The notes beneath the pieces were generated by a model. It ran no database searches. It saw nothing but the letters and a program-made list of their open reading frames with translations, and was not told where the DNA came from. Both the position numbers and the translations under genes were made by a program. From the NCBI RefSeq assembly GCF_000337835.1, contig NZ_AOLM01000003.1:124001-188000 (forward strand): a stretch of DNA of 64,000 nucleotides. Direction: 5' to 3'. Positions 7,541 to 16,637 of the stretch are shown in pieces (position 1 is the first letter of the stretch; every line of letters begins with the position of its first letter). This DNA comes from Haloferax sulfurifontis ATCC BAA-897 (GTDB lineage: Archaea > Halobacteriota > Halobacteria > Halobacteriales > Haloferacaceae).

Positions 7541-8052
7541 GACACCACCTCCAGCGTCCCCGACGACGAGTCGTAGGTGATGGTCACGTCGCCGCCGTCG
7601 AGGCGGCTCGCCGCCAGCGACGTTTCGTTCTTGACCGGCACGCGGACCGTCACCTCGGGGTAGGTCGAAGTGAGTGCGAGTTCGGTCGGCGGACCGGGTT
7701 CGACCTCGATGGTGTAGGTCGTGCCGGCGACCCTCGGCGGCAGTCGGATCGTCGCCTCGACCCGCGACTCGCCGGGGGCGGCCCCGATTCGGTCGACCGA
7801 CTCGATGCCGGCCGCGAGCCGGTTGCCGACGACGTCGAGCTCCGTCTCTGTCACCCGCTCGCGCTCGTCGGAGACGAACCCGCCGGCGGCGACCATCAGC
7901 CCCGAGATGAGGACGACCGTGATGGAGAGCGTGAGGACGTAGCCGAGCGCCGTCGAGACGCCGCGGTCGGTCGAGCGACCCCGAGCGCGAAGCGCGCGCT
8001 TCCCGCGCCGAGCGCGGTCTCCTGGGTCGTCCGGGAGCGTCGGCGGCGTCAC
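7537..8052 (-). CDS. Pilin-like protein of pilus operon (DUF7266-like)
   Basis: 171 residues. A basic N-terminal tract (RARRGKRALRARGRSTDRG) is followed by a single hydrophobic helix at about residues 32-58 (VSTALGYVLTLSITVVLISG) and a short beta-rich ectodomain. The probable GTG start at 8052 overlaps the preceding gene's stop, so translation is coupled on both sides. Likely a minor pilin-like subunit processed by the prepilin peptidase after the DRG motif. The DUF number is from memory and unverified. Confidence 0.6.
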   Translation of the reverse strand: MTPPTLPDDPGDRARRGKRALRARGRSTDRGVSTALGYVLTLSITVVLISGLMVAAGGFVSDERERVTETELDVVGNRLAAGIESVDRIGAAPGESRVEATIRLPPRVAGTTYTIEVEPGPPTELALTSTYPEVTVRVPVKNETSLAASRLDGGDVTITYDSSSGTLEVVS

Positions 8053-9083
8053 GCAATCTCACCCGGGGCGACCCGGACCTCGCGGGAGACGTACGTCTCG
8101 CCCGACTCGTAGACGTACGAGACGGTGACGGCGTACAGCGCCTCCTGTGCGACCGGCGACGACCCGCTTCCGGCGGGTTCGTACTTCGTCGCGTCGAAGA
8201 CCGTGGCGTTCGTCTCGTCCACGTACAGTTCGTAGGACCCCTCGGCCGCCGCCGCGTTCCGATACGAGACCGTGACCGGGGCGTCGAGGTCGGTGTGGAC
8301 CGCGTCGAGCGGGTCGCAGGCGGTCCCGTTGAGTCGGCCGTCGGCGACGTCGACGGTGACGTAGTCGCCCGCGTCGGCCGCGACGCTACAGGTCGTCCGG
8401 GTCCCGCCGGCGTCCACGACGGTCACGAAGACACGCCCCTGCGTCGTATTTTGGTAGAGCTCGGCCTCGACGACGTCGGACCCGTCGTCGACGACGAGTT
8501 CGAACGCCGACCCGCTACTCGTTGCGAGCGAGTCGCGCGAGACGTTGAACCGGACGCCGCGGACGCCGACGTCGCTCGCGAGGGTCCAGTCGGCCGTCTC
8601 GTTCCTGTCGGTGAAGTTCCGCGCCGCGTCGGTCTGAGAGATGCGCGTGCCCCGGACGTGGCTGACGCGCTCGGCGTCCGTCGCGGCCCCCCTGACCGCG
8701 GCGAGCGTCGCGGCCGCGTCGCTCCAGTTGCCGAACGTCTCGTCGAACTCGTCGGCGAGTTCGACGTACGTGCCGCCCTCGCGGTTGGCCTCGTCGAGGA
8801 CCGCCCCCGCACCCGCCTCCACCGCGCCGCCGTGGGTGACCGCGCCGTCGAGGTTCGTGTCGGTCGTCCGGGTTGCGAGGTTCTCCGTGTAAATCGCGGT
8901 GTTGAGCGTCAGCGCGAGACCGACGAGGAGCACCGCGATTGCGAGCGCGGCGACGAGCATCAGCTGGCCGCGGTCGTCGCCGCCGAGAGCCCTCGCCCCG
9001 AGCGACTCTCTCACCTCACCCGACTCCCTCGCCTCGCCAACCGCGTCGCTCGCGCGGTCGAACGCGTCGGTCACATCCGCCAT
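8049..9083 (-). CDS. Pilin-like protein of pilus operon (DUF7261-like)
   Basis: 344 residues, the largest of the five small subunits in the operon. About 35 hydrophilic residues precede DDRGQLMLVAALAIAVLLVG, a class III signal-like segment with a DRG|Q cleavage-type motif identical in layout to archaellins. The ectodomain has several N-x-S/T sites and two Cys residues. ATG at 9083 overlaps the preceding gene by 13 nt. Probable structural or minor pilin; the DUF number is from memory. Confidence 0.6.
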   Translation of the reverse strand: MADVTDAFDRASDAVGEARESGEVRESLGARALGGDDRGQLMLVAALAIAVLLVGLALTLNTAIYTENLATRTTDTNLDGAVTHGGAVEAGAGAVLDEANREGGTYVELADEFDETFGNWSDAAATLAAVRGAATDAERVSHVRGTRISQTDAARNFTDRNETADWTLASDVGVRGVRFNVSRDSLATSSGSAFELVVDDGSDVVEAELYQNTTQGRVFVTVVDAGGTRTTCSVAADAGDYVTVDVADGRLNGTACDPLDAVHTDLDAPVTVSYRNAAAAEGSYELYVDETNATVFDATKYEPAGSGSSPVAQEALYAVTVSYVYESGETYVSREVRVAPGEIA

Positions 9084-9703
9084 ACGACCACCTCCACGTC
9101 GACGACGCCGTAGAGCGGCCCCGCGCTCCCGTCCTGCACGAAGTACTCCTCGTCGGCCGCGGCGTCGACCGAACCGAGCGTCTTCGGCGTCTCGACCGCG
9201 CGGGGGTCGCCGCCCGGCGAGGTGCCCGGTTCGGTCAGCGCGTCGTCGTCCGTGAGCGTCACGAGCCGGGTCCGCGAGACGGCGTGGTCGCTCGGCTCGC
9301 CCATGTACACGAGGCGGGTCGTCCGTCGGACCTCCCGGTCGCGCAGGTAGTGCAGGTAGACGTTGAACGCGATGCCGCGGTCCAAGAAGGACTCGTCGAG
9401 CATCCCCCCGAAGGCGGTCGGCGGCCCGCCGTCGACGTAGTAGCCCCGCTCGTCGATGCCGTAGAAACTCCCGTTTTCGGGGTGCGTGAACAGGAGCGTC
9501 CGCTTCAGCGCGTCGGTCTCGGCGGCCGCCGTCAGGACGCCGTCGGCGACGGCGGCCTGCTGGTTTTCGATGTGTTGGCTCGACGTGCTCGCGGTCAGGG
9601 GCGTCACCGCGGTCACCTGCAACGCGAACGTGACGCTGGCGAGAAGCACCATCGCGGCGACGAGCGCTTCGAGCGCATGGGCCTGTGCGCGAGCCACGGT
9701 CAC
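9071..9703 (-). CDS. Pilin-like protein of pilus operon (DUF7288-like)
   Basis: 210 residues from the GTG at 9703, which forms a GTGA overlap with the upstream stop; another GTG at 9706 is possible. The N-terminus ARAQAHALEALVAAMVLLAS is hydrophobic and begins almost at residue 5. A Glu a few residues after the A|Q junction resembles the Glu-5 of pilins. The ectodomain contains HIENQQAAVADGVLTAAAE, a helix often seen after the pilin spine. Likely minor pilin of the PilB/PilC machine. The DUF number is from memory. Confidence 0.6.
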   Translation of the reverse strand: MTVARAQAHALEALVAAMVLLASVTFALQVTAVTPLTASTSSQHIENQQAAVADGVLTAAAETDALKRTLLFTHPENGSFYGIDERGYYVDGGPPTAFGGMLDESFLDRGIAFNVYLHYLRDREVRRTTRLVYMGEPSDHAVSRTRLVTLTDDDALTEPGTSPGGDPRAVETPKTLGSVDAAADEEYFVQDGSAGPLYGVVDVEVVVWRM

Positions 9704-10203
9704 CACACCCTCACCGAGAGTTCGTGGAGGTCGCCGTCGAGGAGGATGGCCCGCCGCGCGGTGACGACGCTCCGGGTGGTCGGAACCGGCTCGCCGGTCG
9801 TCTCGACGACGCTCCCGTCCCGCGAGAGCGTGACGTTGAGCCCGTAGGACGCGTCGATGCCGGTCGCGGTGTTGGGGTCGGCACTGCCGTAGTCACAGCC
9901 ACCGGGGGGCTCGTCGGGGGAGTCCGCGTCGAAGAACGCCTCGGTACAGACCGAGTCGAGCACGTCGGGGTTCTCGTCGTCGACGAGCAGGCGCTGGGTG
10001 AGCGAGTCGGCGGCGCGGTTGGCGACGAGCGGGCGGTCCTGTTCGGCCTCGAAGGGGTCGAGAATCTGCGGGATGGTGCCGACGACCCACGCGACCGCGA
10101 GGAGGAAGATGCCGACGCCGACGGCGAAGTCGATGGTCGTCTGGGCGCGGGCGCTCCGGCCGCTCGTCTCGCGGCGACCGTCACCGCGGCCGCGCCGCGT
10201 CAT
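9700..10203 (-). CDS. Pilin-like protein of pilus operon (DUF7287-like)
   Basis: 167 residues. The N-terminus SARAQTTIDFAVGVGIFLLA has the A|Q cleavage-type motif with an acidic residue at mature position 5, as in type IV pilins, followed by one membrane helix. Two Cys in the ectodomain (VCTEAFF, GGCDYG) could form a disulfide. The ATG at 10203 overlaps the pilC stop (ATGA), so it is translated right after the membrane platform protein. It is the best candidate of the set for a true pilin spine, but its abundance cannot be judged from sequence. Confidence 0.6.
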   Translation of the reverse strand: MTRRGRGDGRRETSGRSARAQTTIDFAVGVGIFLLAVAWVVGTIPQILDPFEAEQDRPLVANRAADSLTQRLLVDDENPDVLDSVCTEAFFDADSPDEPPGGCDYGSADPNTATGIDASYGLNVTLSRDGSVVETTGEPVPTTRSVVTARRAILLDGDLHELSVRVW

Positions 10204-12242
10204 CCGACCACCATCCACACCGCGAGCGAGAGCGTCTGGAGGATGACGACGAACTTGACCCCCGACAGGAGGTCCGCGTTGCGGATGTAGCCGCTGATGA
10301 ATCCCGACAGCATCGCCTGGATGGTGACGCCGTGGAAGAACAGAAGCGACAGCAGGTCGGGGTCGATGCCGCCGCCGAAGCTCGGCCCGCCGGTCGTCGC
10401 GCCGCCGGAGCTCGACGCCTGCGACGAGAGCCCGGCCATCACGTCGAGGAACTGCGTCTTCAGGATGGCCATCACCGCGAGTAGCGTCACGTAGGTCATG
10501 AGGATGATGGCGACCTGCATCCGGGTCCGCGAGATGCGCTCGCGCTCGATGTCGTCTTGATTCTCGGAGGCCTGCGCGGCCGTCGTCAGGACCTCGGTAA
10601 TCTGGCTCGACGCCTCCTGGGCCTTCGTGATGAGCTTGACCGTCCGGGCGAGCCGCGGGATGTGGTACTTGTTGTTGAACTCGACGAGCGCCTCTTTGAG
10701 GCTCATCCCGTAGTGGACCTTCGCGTACATCACCTCGAACTCGTCTGCGAGCTTCCCCGACGAGGTGTCGGAGACGGTCTTGACGGATTCGAGGAGCGTC
10801 TGGCCGGTGTCGTTCGCGCTCGACAGCTTGCGGAGGTTGTCGGAGAGCTTCCCCGTGATGGCCGCCCGCGAGTGGACGTTCCACTCGTGGAAGACGGTCA
10901 GGGGCACCGCGACGAGATAGACCGGGACGTAAAACCAGATGAACGTCCCCCAGACGGGGCTGGCTATCATCCCGTCCCACGTCGTCGGGGCGGCCCCGCC
11001 GACGACGGAGACGGCGAGGAGCGCGAGCGCCGCCGGAACCGTCAGCGCGAGGGTGAAAAGCGGATGCTGTTTGAAAAACAGGTGCGGCCGGCGCAGGAGC
11101 TCTTTCGTCTTGAACGTCCCCTCGCGGGACTTGATGCGCGAAAAGAGGCTGAACTCGCCGACGTAGCTCTCGACGAGCCCCATGTGGATGAGCCCCTCGC
11201 GCTGTTGGCCCTGCAGGCGGTCGCTCTCGTCTTCGGGGCTGAGGAAGCCGTCGCCGATTTCGTCCTGTTTGACCGTCGAGACGAGCACGAGGAAACCGAC
11301 GCCGGTCAGCGGGATGAGCCCGTAGACGGTCGCGTACAGCAGGCTCGACTGGGCCTCCCCGAGCATGCTCATGATGACGAGGATGATGATGAGAAGTAGC
11401 GGGAACAGCGACAGCGTCATGTACATCTCGCCGAACAGCTCCATCGTCTCCAGCGTCTGTTCTTGCTGTTGTTTCGCGGTCCGGAGGTGCTTGTCCTTCT
11501 TGTCGTCGAGGAAGCCCTGCATGTCGCCGCCGGAGTTGACGATAGAGAGCATGTCCGTCAGGAACTGCGAGAGCTCGTCGGAGGGGGTCAAAATCGCCTG
11601 GTGGCGGATGGCGTTGCGGTAGTCGGTGCCGAAGTACTCCGTCTCCTGGACGATGCTCTGGAACTCCCGGGAGACTTCGCCGTAGGTGTCTTCGGCGCGG
11701 GCCATCGCCTCCAGAATCTCCAGTTGGTTCAGCCCGCCCACGGAGAGGGCGTACATGAACGAGACGGCGTCGGACAGGAGCATGTTTATCTCGCGTTTCC
11801 GCGCGGACGCCGTCGAGTACGGGATGGCGACGAGCGTCCCGAACCCGCCGGCGAAGCCGAGCGACCCGAAGACGACCCCCGAGACGACGACCGCCGCGGG
11901 CATCGCGAGCGACCGGAGCGTGTCCGCCGTGGCCTCGCTCCCGACCGGAATCCCGAGACTCAGCGAGTCGGACGAGACGAGGCCGAGCGCGAAGACGCCG
12001 TAGCCGACGACCATGCCGACGAGCCACAGTACGAGACCGACGAGCACGCCGACCGCGAGCGCCCGCGAGAGGTAGAGCTCGACCGTGTCGGGCATCCGGG
12101 CCTGCTGGAGCTTCTCTTCGACGTCGGCGACGAACTCGCCGTCCGTGTCGAACAGAAGCTGAAACAGCGGGTAGAAGGCGTCGCCGAGGGTGTCGGTACT
12201 GCGGTCGAGCCCGCCCGAGGTGTTCGAATCGAGGTTGCTCAT
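10200..12242 (-). CDS. pilC: Type IV pilus membrane platform protein PilC (GspF/TadC family)
   Basis: 680 residues with roughly nine or ten membrane helices and two T2SSF-type cytoplasmic domains, the first around residues 100-240 (helical, GGLNQLEILEAMARAEDTYGEVSREF) and the second around 460-580 (KLADEFEVMYAKVHYGMSLKEALVEF). This duplicated architecture is normal for haloarchaeal PilC. It anchors the PilB ATPase and forms the inner platform through which pilins are extracted. It abuts pilB with no gap and overlaps the following pilin-like gene. Haloarchaea carry several pilB-pilC pairs, and which paralogue this is cannot be told here. Confidence 0.85.
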   Translation of the reverse strand: MSNLDSNTSGGLDRSTDTLGDAFYPLFQLLFDTDGEFVADVEEKLQQARMPDTVELYLSRALAVGVLVGLVLWLVGMVVGYGVFALGLVSSDSLSLGIPVGSEATADTLRSLAMPAAVVVSGVVFGSLGFAGGFGTLVAIPYSTASARKREINMLLSDAVSFMYALSVGGLNQLEILEAMARAEDTYGEVSREFQSIVQETEYFGTDYRNAIRHQAILTPSDELSQFLTDMLSIVNSGGDMQGFLDDKKDKHLRTAKQQQEQTLETMELFGEMYMTLSLFPLLLIIILVIMSMLGEAQSSLLYATVYGLIPLTGVGFLVLVSTVKQDEIGDGFLSPEDESDRLQGQQREGLIHMGLVESYVGEFSLFSRIKSREGTFKTKELLRRPHLFFKQHPLFTLALTVPAALALLAVSVVGGAAPTTWDGMIASPVWGTFIWFYVPVYLVAVPLTVFHEWNVHSRAAITGKLSDNLRKLSSANDTGQTLLESVKTVSDTSSGKLADEFEVMYAKVHYGMSLKEALVEFNNKYHIPRLARTVKLITKAQEASSQITEVLTTAAQASENQDDIERERISRTRMQVAIILMTYVTLLAVMAILKTQFLDVMAGLSSQASSSGGATTGGPSFGGGIDPDLLSLLFFHGVTIQAMLSGFISGYIRNADLLSGVKFVVILQTLSLAVWMVVG

Positions 12243-15200
12243 CTACTCCCCCTCACCGGAGTCCGGACCGCGCGCGTCCGCGTCGTCGTCCGGTGGGTCG
12301 TCGGCCTCTGCCGCCTCGAAGCCCCCCCACGTCTCGTCTTCGGGGCCGCTCTCGTCGTCCGGCTTCGACCCGTCGTCTGCGTTCGCGGCCCGCCCCGACT
12401 CTGACCCCGACCCCCCGTCGATGCCGAACGCGCCGAAGAAGTCGTCGAGGTCGGCGTCGTCGTTGGGGTCGGATAGCGAGGGGGCGTCGTCGCGGAAGCT
12501 GAACGGCCCGTCGGCGTCGTCCCGGTCTGCCGGCTCGCGGTCCGCGTCCGTCTCGTCGCGACCCGCCTCCAGCGCGGGCGTCTCGTCCTCGCCATCGAGC
12601 GACGAGGGGCCGCTCTCGCCCTCGATTTCGGGCGTGTCGTCGCCGGGTCCGAGTTCTGACCGGTCGCGCCCCTCGCCGAGTTCGGGGTCGCTGGTCGACG
12701 CTTCGAGCGAGTCGAGTTCGCCCCGCTCGCCGGGGGTCGCCTCCACGTCCGGCTCGTCGCGCATGTGGTTGAGCGCCTCTGCGACCTCGCCGACGTCGCG
12801 GCCGCGGTAGTCGGGAAACAGCTCGTCTTCGGCTCGACGGAGGATGTCCTGCGCCAGCTTCCGGACGTGTTCGGGCGGGTCGGGTCGGGGGACCATCGCC
12901 TCGCTTTCGGGGTCGATGTTGATGTGGACCGACTCCATCTCCCGGAGGTCTTCGAGGCTCCGTTCGAGGTCGTCGGTCGCCATCAGCCCGAGGATGGTGT
13001 CCTGGTCGTTGATGAACGCCTGGAACGTCGCCGCGACCTGCGTGTAGGTGTTGAGCCCGCGGTCGATGAGGTACGCGAGGACGACCTGCCGCTTGAAAAT
13101 CTCCAGTTCGAGCGTCTCGTGGTTCCAGCCGCGGTCGAACTTTATCTCTTCGAGCGTGTTCGACGAGCCCATCTGGAGGAACTCGTCGGTCTCGGCCTGC
13201 CACTGGTAGACGTCTTGGACGTTAATCTCGTCGTTCTCGGGGTCGTAGTGGTTGATTTCGGTGAGCGACTTGTTCCGGCGCACCTTGTTGCCGCCGACCC
13301 GCGTCGACGTCTGGATGGACACGAGGTCGAGGGCGCTGAACATCGTCTTCGAGACGTTGATGGGCGCGGTCGTAAACCGCTTGAGCACCTCGCCGACCGA
13401 GTCGGCGTGGAACGTCGTGTAGGTGGTGTGGCCCGTGGACATGACCTGAAACAGCGTCCGGCCCTCCTCGCCGCGGATCTCGCCCATGACGATGTAGTCG
13501 GGGCGCTGACGGAGCGCGGCTTCGAGCAGGTCGAACTCGTCCACGTCGCCTTTGTCGTCGTCCGCGAACGACGGACGGGTGACCGAGGCGATCCAGTTCC
13601 GCTGGGGCAGTTCGACCTCGCGGGTGTCCTCGATGGAGACGATTTTCGTGTTCGACGGGATGAAAAGCGAGACGGCGTTGAGCGAGGTGGTCTTGCCCGA
13701 CGCCGTGCCGCCCGCGAAGATGAGGCTCTTGTCGTTTTCGATGCAGAGCCAGAGGAACGCCATCTCCTCCAGCGAGAACGTCGACCAGTTGATGAGGTCG
13801 ATGGGCGTGAACGGGACGTCCTTGAACTGGCGGATGGTGTAGTTCGTCCCGTGGTCCGACACCTCGCGGCCGAGGGTGAGCTGTGCGCGCGACCCGTCGG
13901 GAAGCGTCGCGTCTACCTGCGGGCGGCGCTTCGAGATGCCCTTCCCGGAGCGCTGGGCGAGTTTCACGACGAAGTCGTCGAGTTCGCCCTCGCCGTGGTA
14001 GACGTTCGAGATGATCTGCTCGTAGTCGGAGTGGTAGACGAACACCGGCGAGTTGTAGCCGTCGCAGGAGATGTCCTCGACGTTGATGTCGTGTTTGATG
14101 CCGTCGATGCGCTCGTAGCCGATGAAGTCCCGTCGGAGGTAGTACTGGAGCTTCCGCACCTGGTAGTCGTTCAGGTCGTCGGCGTCGTCGGCGAGGACCG
14201 CGGACTCGGGCCGGGCGGCGATGCCGTCGATTCCACCGAGCGGGGCGTCCCCGCCGGTGTCTCGGGAGCGACCGCCGAAGACCGAGCCCAGCCCGAGACG
14301 GCTCCCGAGGCCGCCGAACCGCCCGGTGGTCGCGTCGGCCGCCGACGCGTCGGCCGCCGAGCCGTTTCCGCCGCCGAAAAGACCGCCCAGTCCGAGTCGA
14401 GACGCGAGCCCGGAGGACTCCGCCGCGGATTCCGCCGTCGCCCCGTCGGCGGCCGATTCGTCGTCGCTTTCGCCGCCCGCCGCCGACGCCGGCGGGTCGT
14501 AGAGGTCGTACCGCGAGAGCAGTTCGTAGGTCTCGGCCTCGATGACTCGCCCGCGGTTGTCGCGGCCGCCCTCGACGACGCTGTCGTCGCCGTACTTGAT
14601 GGCGGTCCGGAGCTTGTTCGTGAGAAACTCCGTCAGGTCGTCTTCGATGCGGTTCAGGTACGGTTCGACGACGTAGTACTTCTTCTCGTTTTCCTTGACG
14701 GAGTGGAAGATGATGACGAACGCGTAGGGCTTGTTCACCCAGTAGCGCTCGACCTCGCGGAAGTGCGTCTTCTTCTCCATCGGGACGGCCTTTTCGAGGT
14801 CGTAGCGGTTCGCTAGCGTGGTCGTGCCGTCGACGCTGGAGAAAAACGCGTCCTCGTCGAACTCGGGGTCGACGTCGACCGTGCGCTCGTCGACGACCGC
14901 GCCGAGTTCCTTGCCGCGCTGTCCGGCCCGCGCCAGCGCGTTCTCGATGTGGTCGGGGTCGAAGCCCAGCGCCGCCTCGCCGTCGAAGGGGACGATTTCG
15001 CCCGCCGAATCCCGCGGGCGAGAGCCGTCGTCCTCGTAGTAGTACTCGCGTTTGTAGTGTTCCCACAGCCACACGTCCTTGATGACGGGCGTCGTCTCGG
15101 GGTCGCAGAAGGCCTCGAACTGCTCGGAGATGTCTTTCGCGTGCGCGCCGCGTTCGCCGACGACGGCCGACACGTCGACCGGGTGACAGTCGAGGAACTC

Positions 15201-15491
15201 CTCGGGGTCGAGGTCGACGCGGTCCCAGTCGGCCCGAGTCAGCGCCGCGACCGCCCGGTCGTCGTCTTCCCACCGGGACGTTCCGGGCGCGTCGCGTCCC
15301 GTCCGCGGGTCGGTCCCGTAGAGCGCTTCTACGTCGCCGTCACTGCCGTATTCGTCGAGAAAATCCGCCCACGTGTACGACCCCACGCGAGCGTTCGACG
15401 CCTGCTCCGGAGCGGTGTCGCTCTCCTCGGGTGACGTCACATCACCCGTTAACGCCTTTTGGTCCCCTCCGTCGGCGTCGTCGGTTGCCAT
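12243..15491 (-). CDS. pilB: Type IV pilus assembly ATPase PilB (GspE/VirB11 family), extended
   Basis: 1082 residues. The ATPase core lies in the middle: Walker A GGTASGKTT near residue 595, an Asp box around EDTREVELPQ, and a Walker B-type MGEIRGEEG near residue 665. It should power pilin polymerisation from the cytoplasm. Two additions are unusual: an insertion near residues 370-430 holding two copies of SRLGLG(G/S)(L/V)FGG in a Gly/Ala/Ser-rich linker, and an acidic low-complexity tail of about 180 residues. The ATG at 15491 (MATDDADGG) is preferred over an upstream in-frame start because the added residues are basic and uncharacteristic. It heads the seven-gene operon. Confidence 0.85.
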   Translation of the reverse strand: MATDDADGGDQKALTGDVTSPEESDTAPEQASNARVGSYTWADFLDEYGSDGDVEALYGTDPRTGRDAPGTSRWEDDDRAVAALTRADWDRVDLDPEEFLDCHPVDVSAVVGERGAHAKDISEQFEAFCDPETTPVIKDVWLWEHYKREYYYEDDGSRPRDSAGEIVPFDGEAALGFDPDHIENALARAGQRGKELGAVVDERTVDVDPEFDEDAFFSSVDGTTTLANRYDLEKAVPMEKKTHFREVERYWVNKPYAFVIIFHSVKENEKKYYVVEPYLNRIEDDLTEFLTNKLRTAIKYGDDSVVEGGRDNRGRVIEAETYELLSRYDLYDPPASAAGGESDDESAADGATAESAAESSGLASRLGLGGLFGGGNGSAADASAADATTGRFGGLGSRLGLGSVFGGRSRDTGGDAPLGGIDGIAARPESAVLADDADDLNDYQVRKLQYYLRRDFIGYERIDGIKHDINVEDISCDGYNSPVFVYHSDYEQIISNVYHGEGELDDFVVKLAQRSGKGISKRRPQVDATLPDGSRAQLTLGREVSDHGTNYTIRQFKDVPFTPIDLINWSTFSLEEMAFLWLCIENDKSLIFAGGTASGKTTSLNAVSLFIPSNTKIVSIEDTREVELPQRNWIASVTRPSFADDDKGDVDEFDLLEAALRQRPDYIVMGEIRGEEGRTLFQVMSTGHTTYTTFHADSVGEVLKRFTTAPINVSKTMFSALDLVSIQTSTRVGGNKVRRNKSLTEINHYDPENDEINVQDVYQWQAETDEFLQMGSSNTLEEIKFDRGWNHETLELEIFKRQVVLAYLIDRGLNTYTQVAATFQAFINDQDTILGLMATDDLERSLEDLREMESVHINIDPESEAMVPRPDPPEHVRKLAQDILRRAEDELFPDYRGRDVGEVAEALNHMRDEPDVEATPGERGELDSLEASTSDPELGEGRDRSELGPGDDTPEIEGESGPSSLDGEDETPALEAGRDETDADREPADRDDADGPFSFRDDAPSLSDPNDDADLDDFFGAFGIDGGSGSESGRAANADDGSKPDDESGPEDETWGGFEAAEADDPPDDDADARGPDSGEGE

Positions 15492-15946
15492 TGTGACGGG
15501 GTATTCGGGCCGATGGAAAAGTCTTTTTCTCAATTAACTCACAATTTAAGTCCTTTTTAAGTTCCATTTTTATACCCCTTTATAAGAGATGGCCGCTCCG
15601 CACGCGGAGCGACGGGCCGGTAAATCAGGGCTTAATGATCGCGTGAGTCACCCGCCGGGGTGACGGACCACCGTCTGAAGCCAGCGCCTCGTCTGCCGGG
15701 GGTAGGTCGGCGGGGCGGTCGACGAACTGGTCAAAACAAAGCGAGACGGCGGGGGAATTTCGGACGGGATGCGGGCGTGACGGGAGTCCCGCGAGCGGAG
15801 CGAGTGGGACTCAGGAACGCCCGCGGAACGAACGAAGTGAGTGAAGGGCTGGCGGGATTCGAACCGGACCGAGACTCGCTTCGCTCGTCTCGTAGGATTA
15901 CGAATCCCGTCACGCCGGTTCGCTCGTCGCTACGCTCCTCACTGCA
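15492..15946. other. Intergenic region: pilB promoter, hairpins and tRNA-Arg 3'-end fragments
   Basis: No gene seen. 15520-15590 is strikingly AT-rich for this genome and holds TATA-like boxes on both strands (for example CTTTATAAG near 15578), presumably driving pilB leftward. CGCTCCGC/GCGGAGCG at 15594-15611 and GTCACCC/GGGTGAC at 15646-15663 are perfect hairpins. From 15773 on there are fragments of the tRNA-Arg 3' end (13 nt at 15773-15785, 13 nt at 15853-15865, and 16 nt inverted at 15901-15916) among short palindromes. Confidence 0.65.
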
Positions 15947-16019
15947 CGGGCGTGACGGGATTCGAACCCGCGATCGAGAGGTTAGGAACCTCTCGCCCTG
16001 TCCACTAGGCCACACGCCC
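15947..16019 (-). tRNA. tRNA-Arg (anticodon CCT)
   Basis: 73 nt on the minus strand. The acceptor GGGCGTG pairs with CACGCCC, with discriminator G. The anticodon stem AGAGG/CCTCT encloses TTCCTAA, so the anticodon is CCT, decoding AGG. The T-arm is CGGGTTCGAATCCCG. CCA is not encoded. Copies of its last 13-16 nt recur on its 3' side in both orientations. Confidence 0.95.
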
Positions 16020-16100
16020 CACGGCGCTATCTCTCAGGACCGGTCAAAAATCGCGTGGTTCACACTGGGGCGGGCAGAAGAGAGAGAAAGTGGGCCGCGT

Positions 16101-16376
16101 TTACTTCGAGGATTCGGTCGAAGCGGACTCGGTCGAAACCGAGTCAGCCGAGCTCTCGTCGGTCGCGTCGTCTTCGTCGTCGTCGCCCGCCACGTCCTGC
16201 AGTTCGTCTTCAATCTCTTCGCGGCCGCGCTGGAACTCGCCGATGGCCTGCCCGGAGGACCGTGCGAGCTTCGGAATCTTGTTGGCGCCGAACAGCAAGA
16301 CGACGATGAGCAGGACGACGAGCAGCTCGGGCCCGCCCGGGAGTCCCGGGAACAGTGGGGTGATGGTATCGAACAT
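16101..16376 (-). CDS. tatA: Sec-independent protein translocase subunit TatA
   Basis: 91 residues with classic TatA architecture: a short N-terminus, one membrane helix at about residues 15-32 (ELLVVLLIVVLLF), the FG hinge (FGANKIP), an amphipathic helix (KLARSSGQAIGEFQRGREEI) and an acidic, Ser-rich tail. TatA forms the pore for folded proteins, the dominant export route in haloarchaea; two Tat lipoproteins are encoded in this window. A TATA-like CCTATAATT on the minus strand near 16405 gives a leaderless start at 16376. No tatC is nearby. Confidence 0.9.
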   Translation of the reverse strand: MFDTITPLFPGLPGGPELLVVLLIVVLLFGANKIPKLARSSGQAIGEFQRGREEIEDELQDVAGDDDEDDATDESSADSVSTESASTESSK

Positions 16377-16637
16377 CGCTATCTCTGCGTTACCTAGTGG
16401 CAATTATAGGCTTTTTGCCTTCTACGGGTTCTGGAAAGACGGAATATCGTCGCCTCGGAACTCTCGAATCGGCCGAATCGACGCGTCTCGGCGCGTCACT
16501 CCTACGAAAAGCTTGTGGCCGGTCGTCGGACGCCCTCGCTCGTCCCGCTGTTGGCGACCGTGTCGGGCCGCCGTCGGCGGTCCCCCTGAATTTCCGCCGA
16601 CGGTGAAATAATGTGGGCGGAGTCGAATGGCACCCGT

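Noticed and set aside
12765-14816. 683-codon frame on the plus strand across pilB
   Set aside because: It is an antisense shadow of pilB, which has clear Walker motifs and operon context; the frame has no recognisable domain and no promoter.
15594-15663. Small RNA between pilB and tRNA-Arg
   Set aside because: Hairpins and a TATA-like box exist, but the box lies in a general AT-rich promoter region for pilB and there is no terminator-like end.
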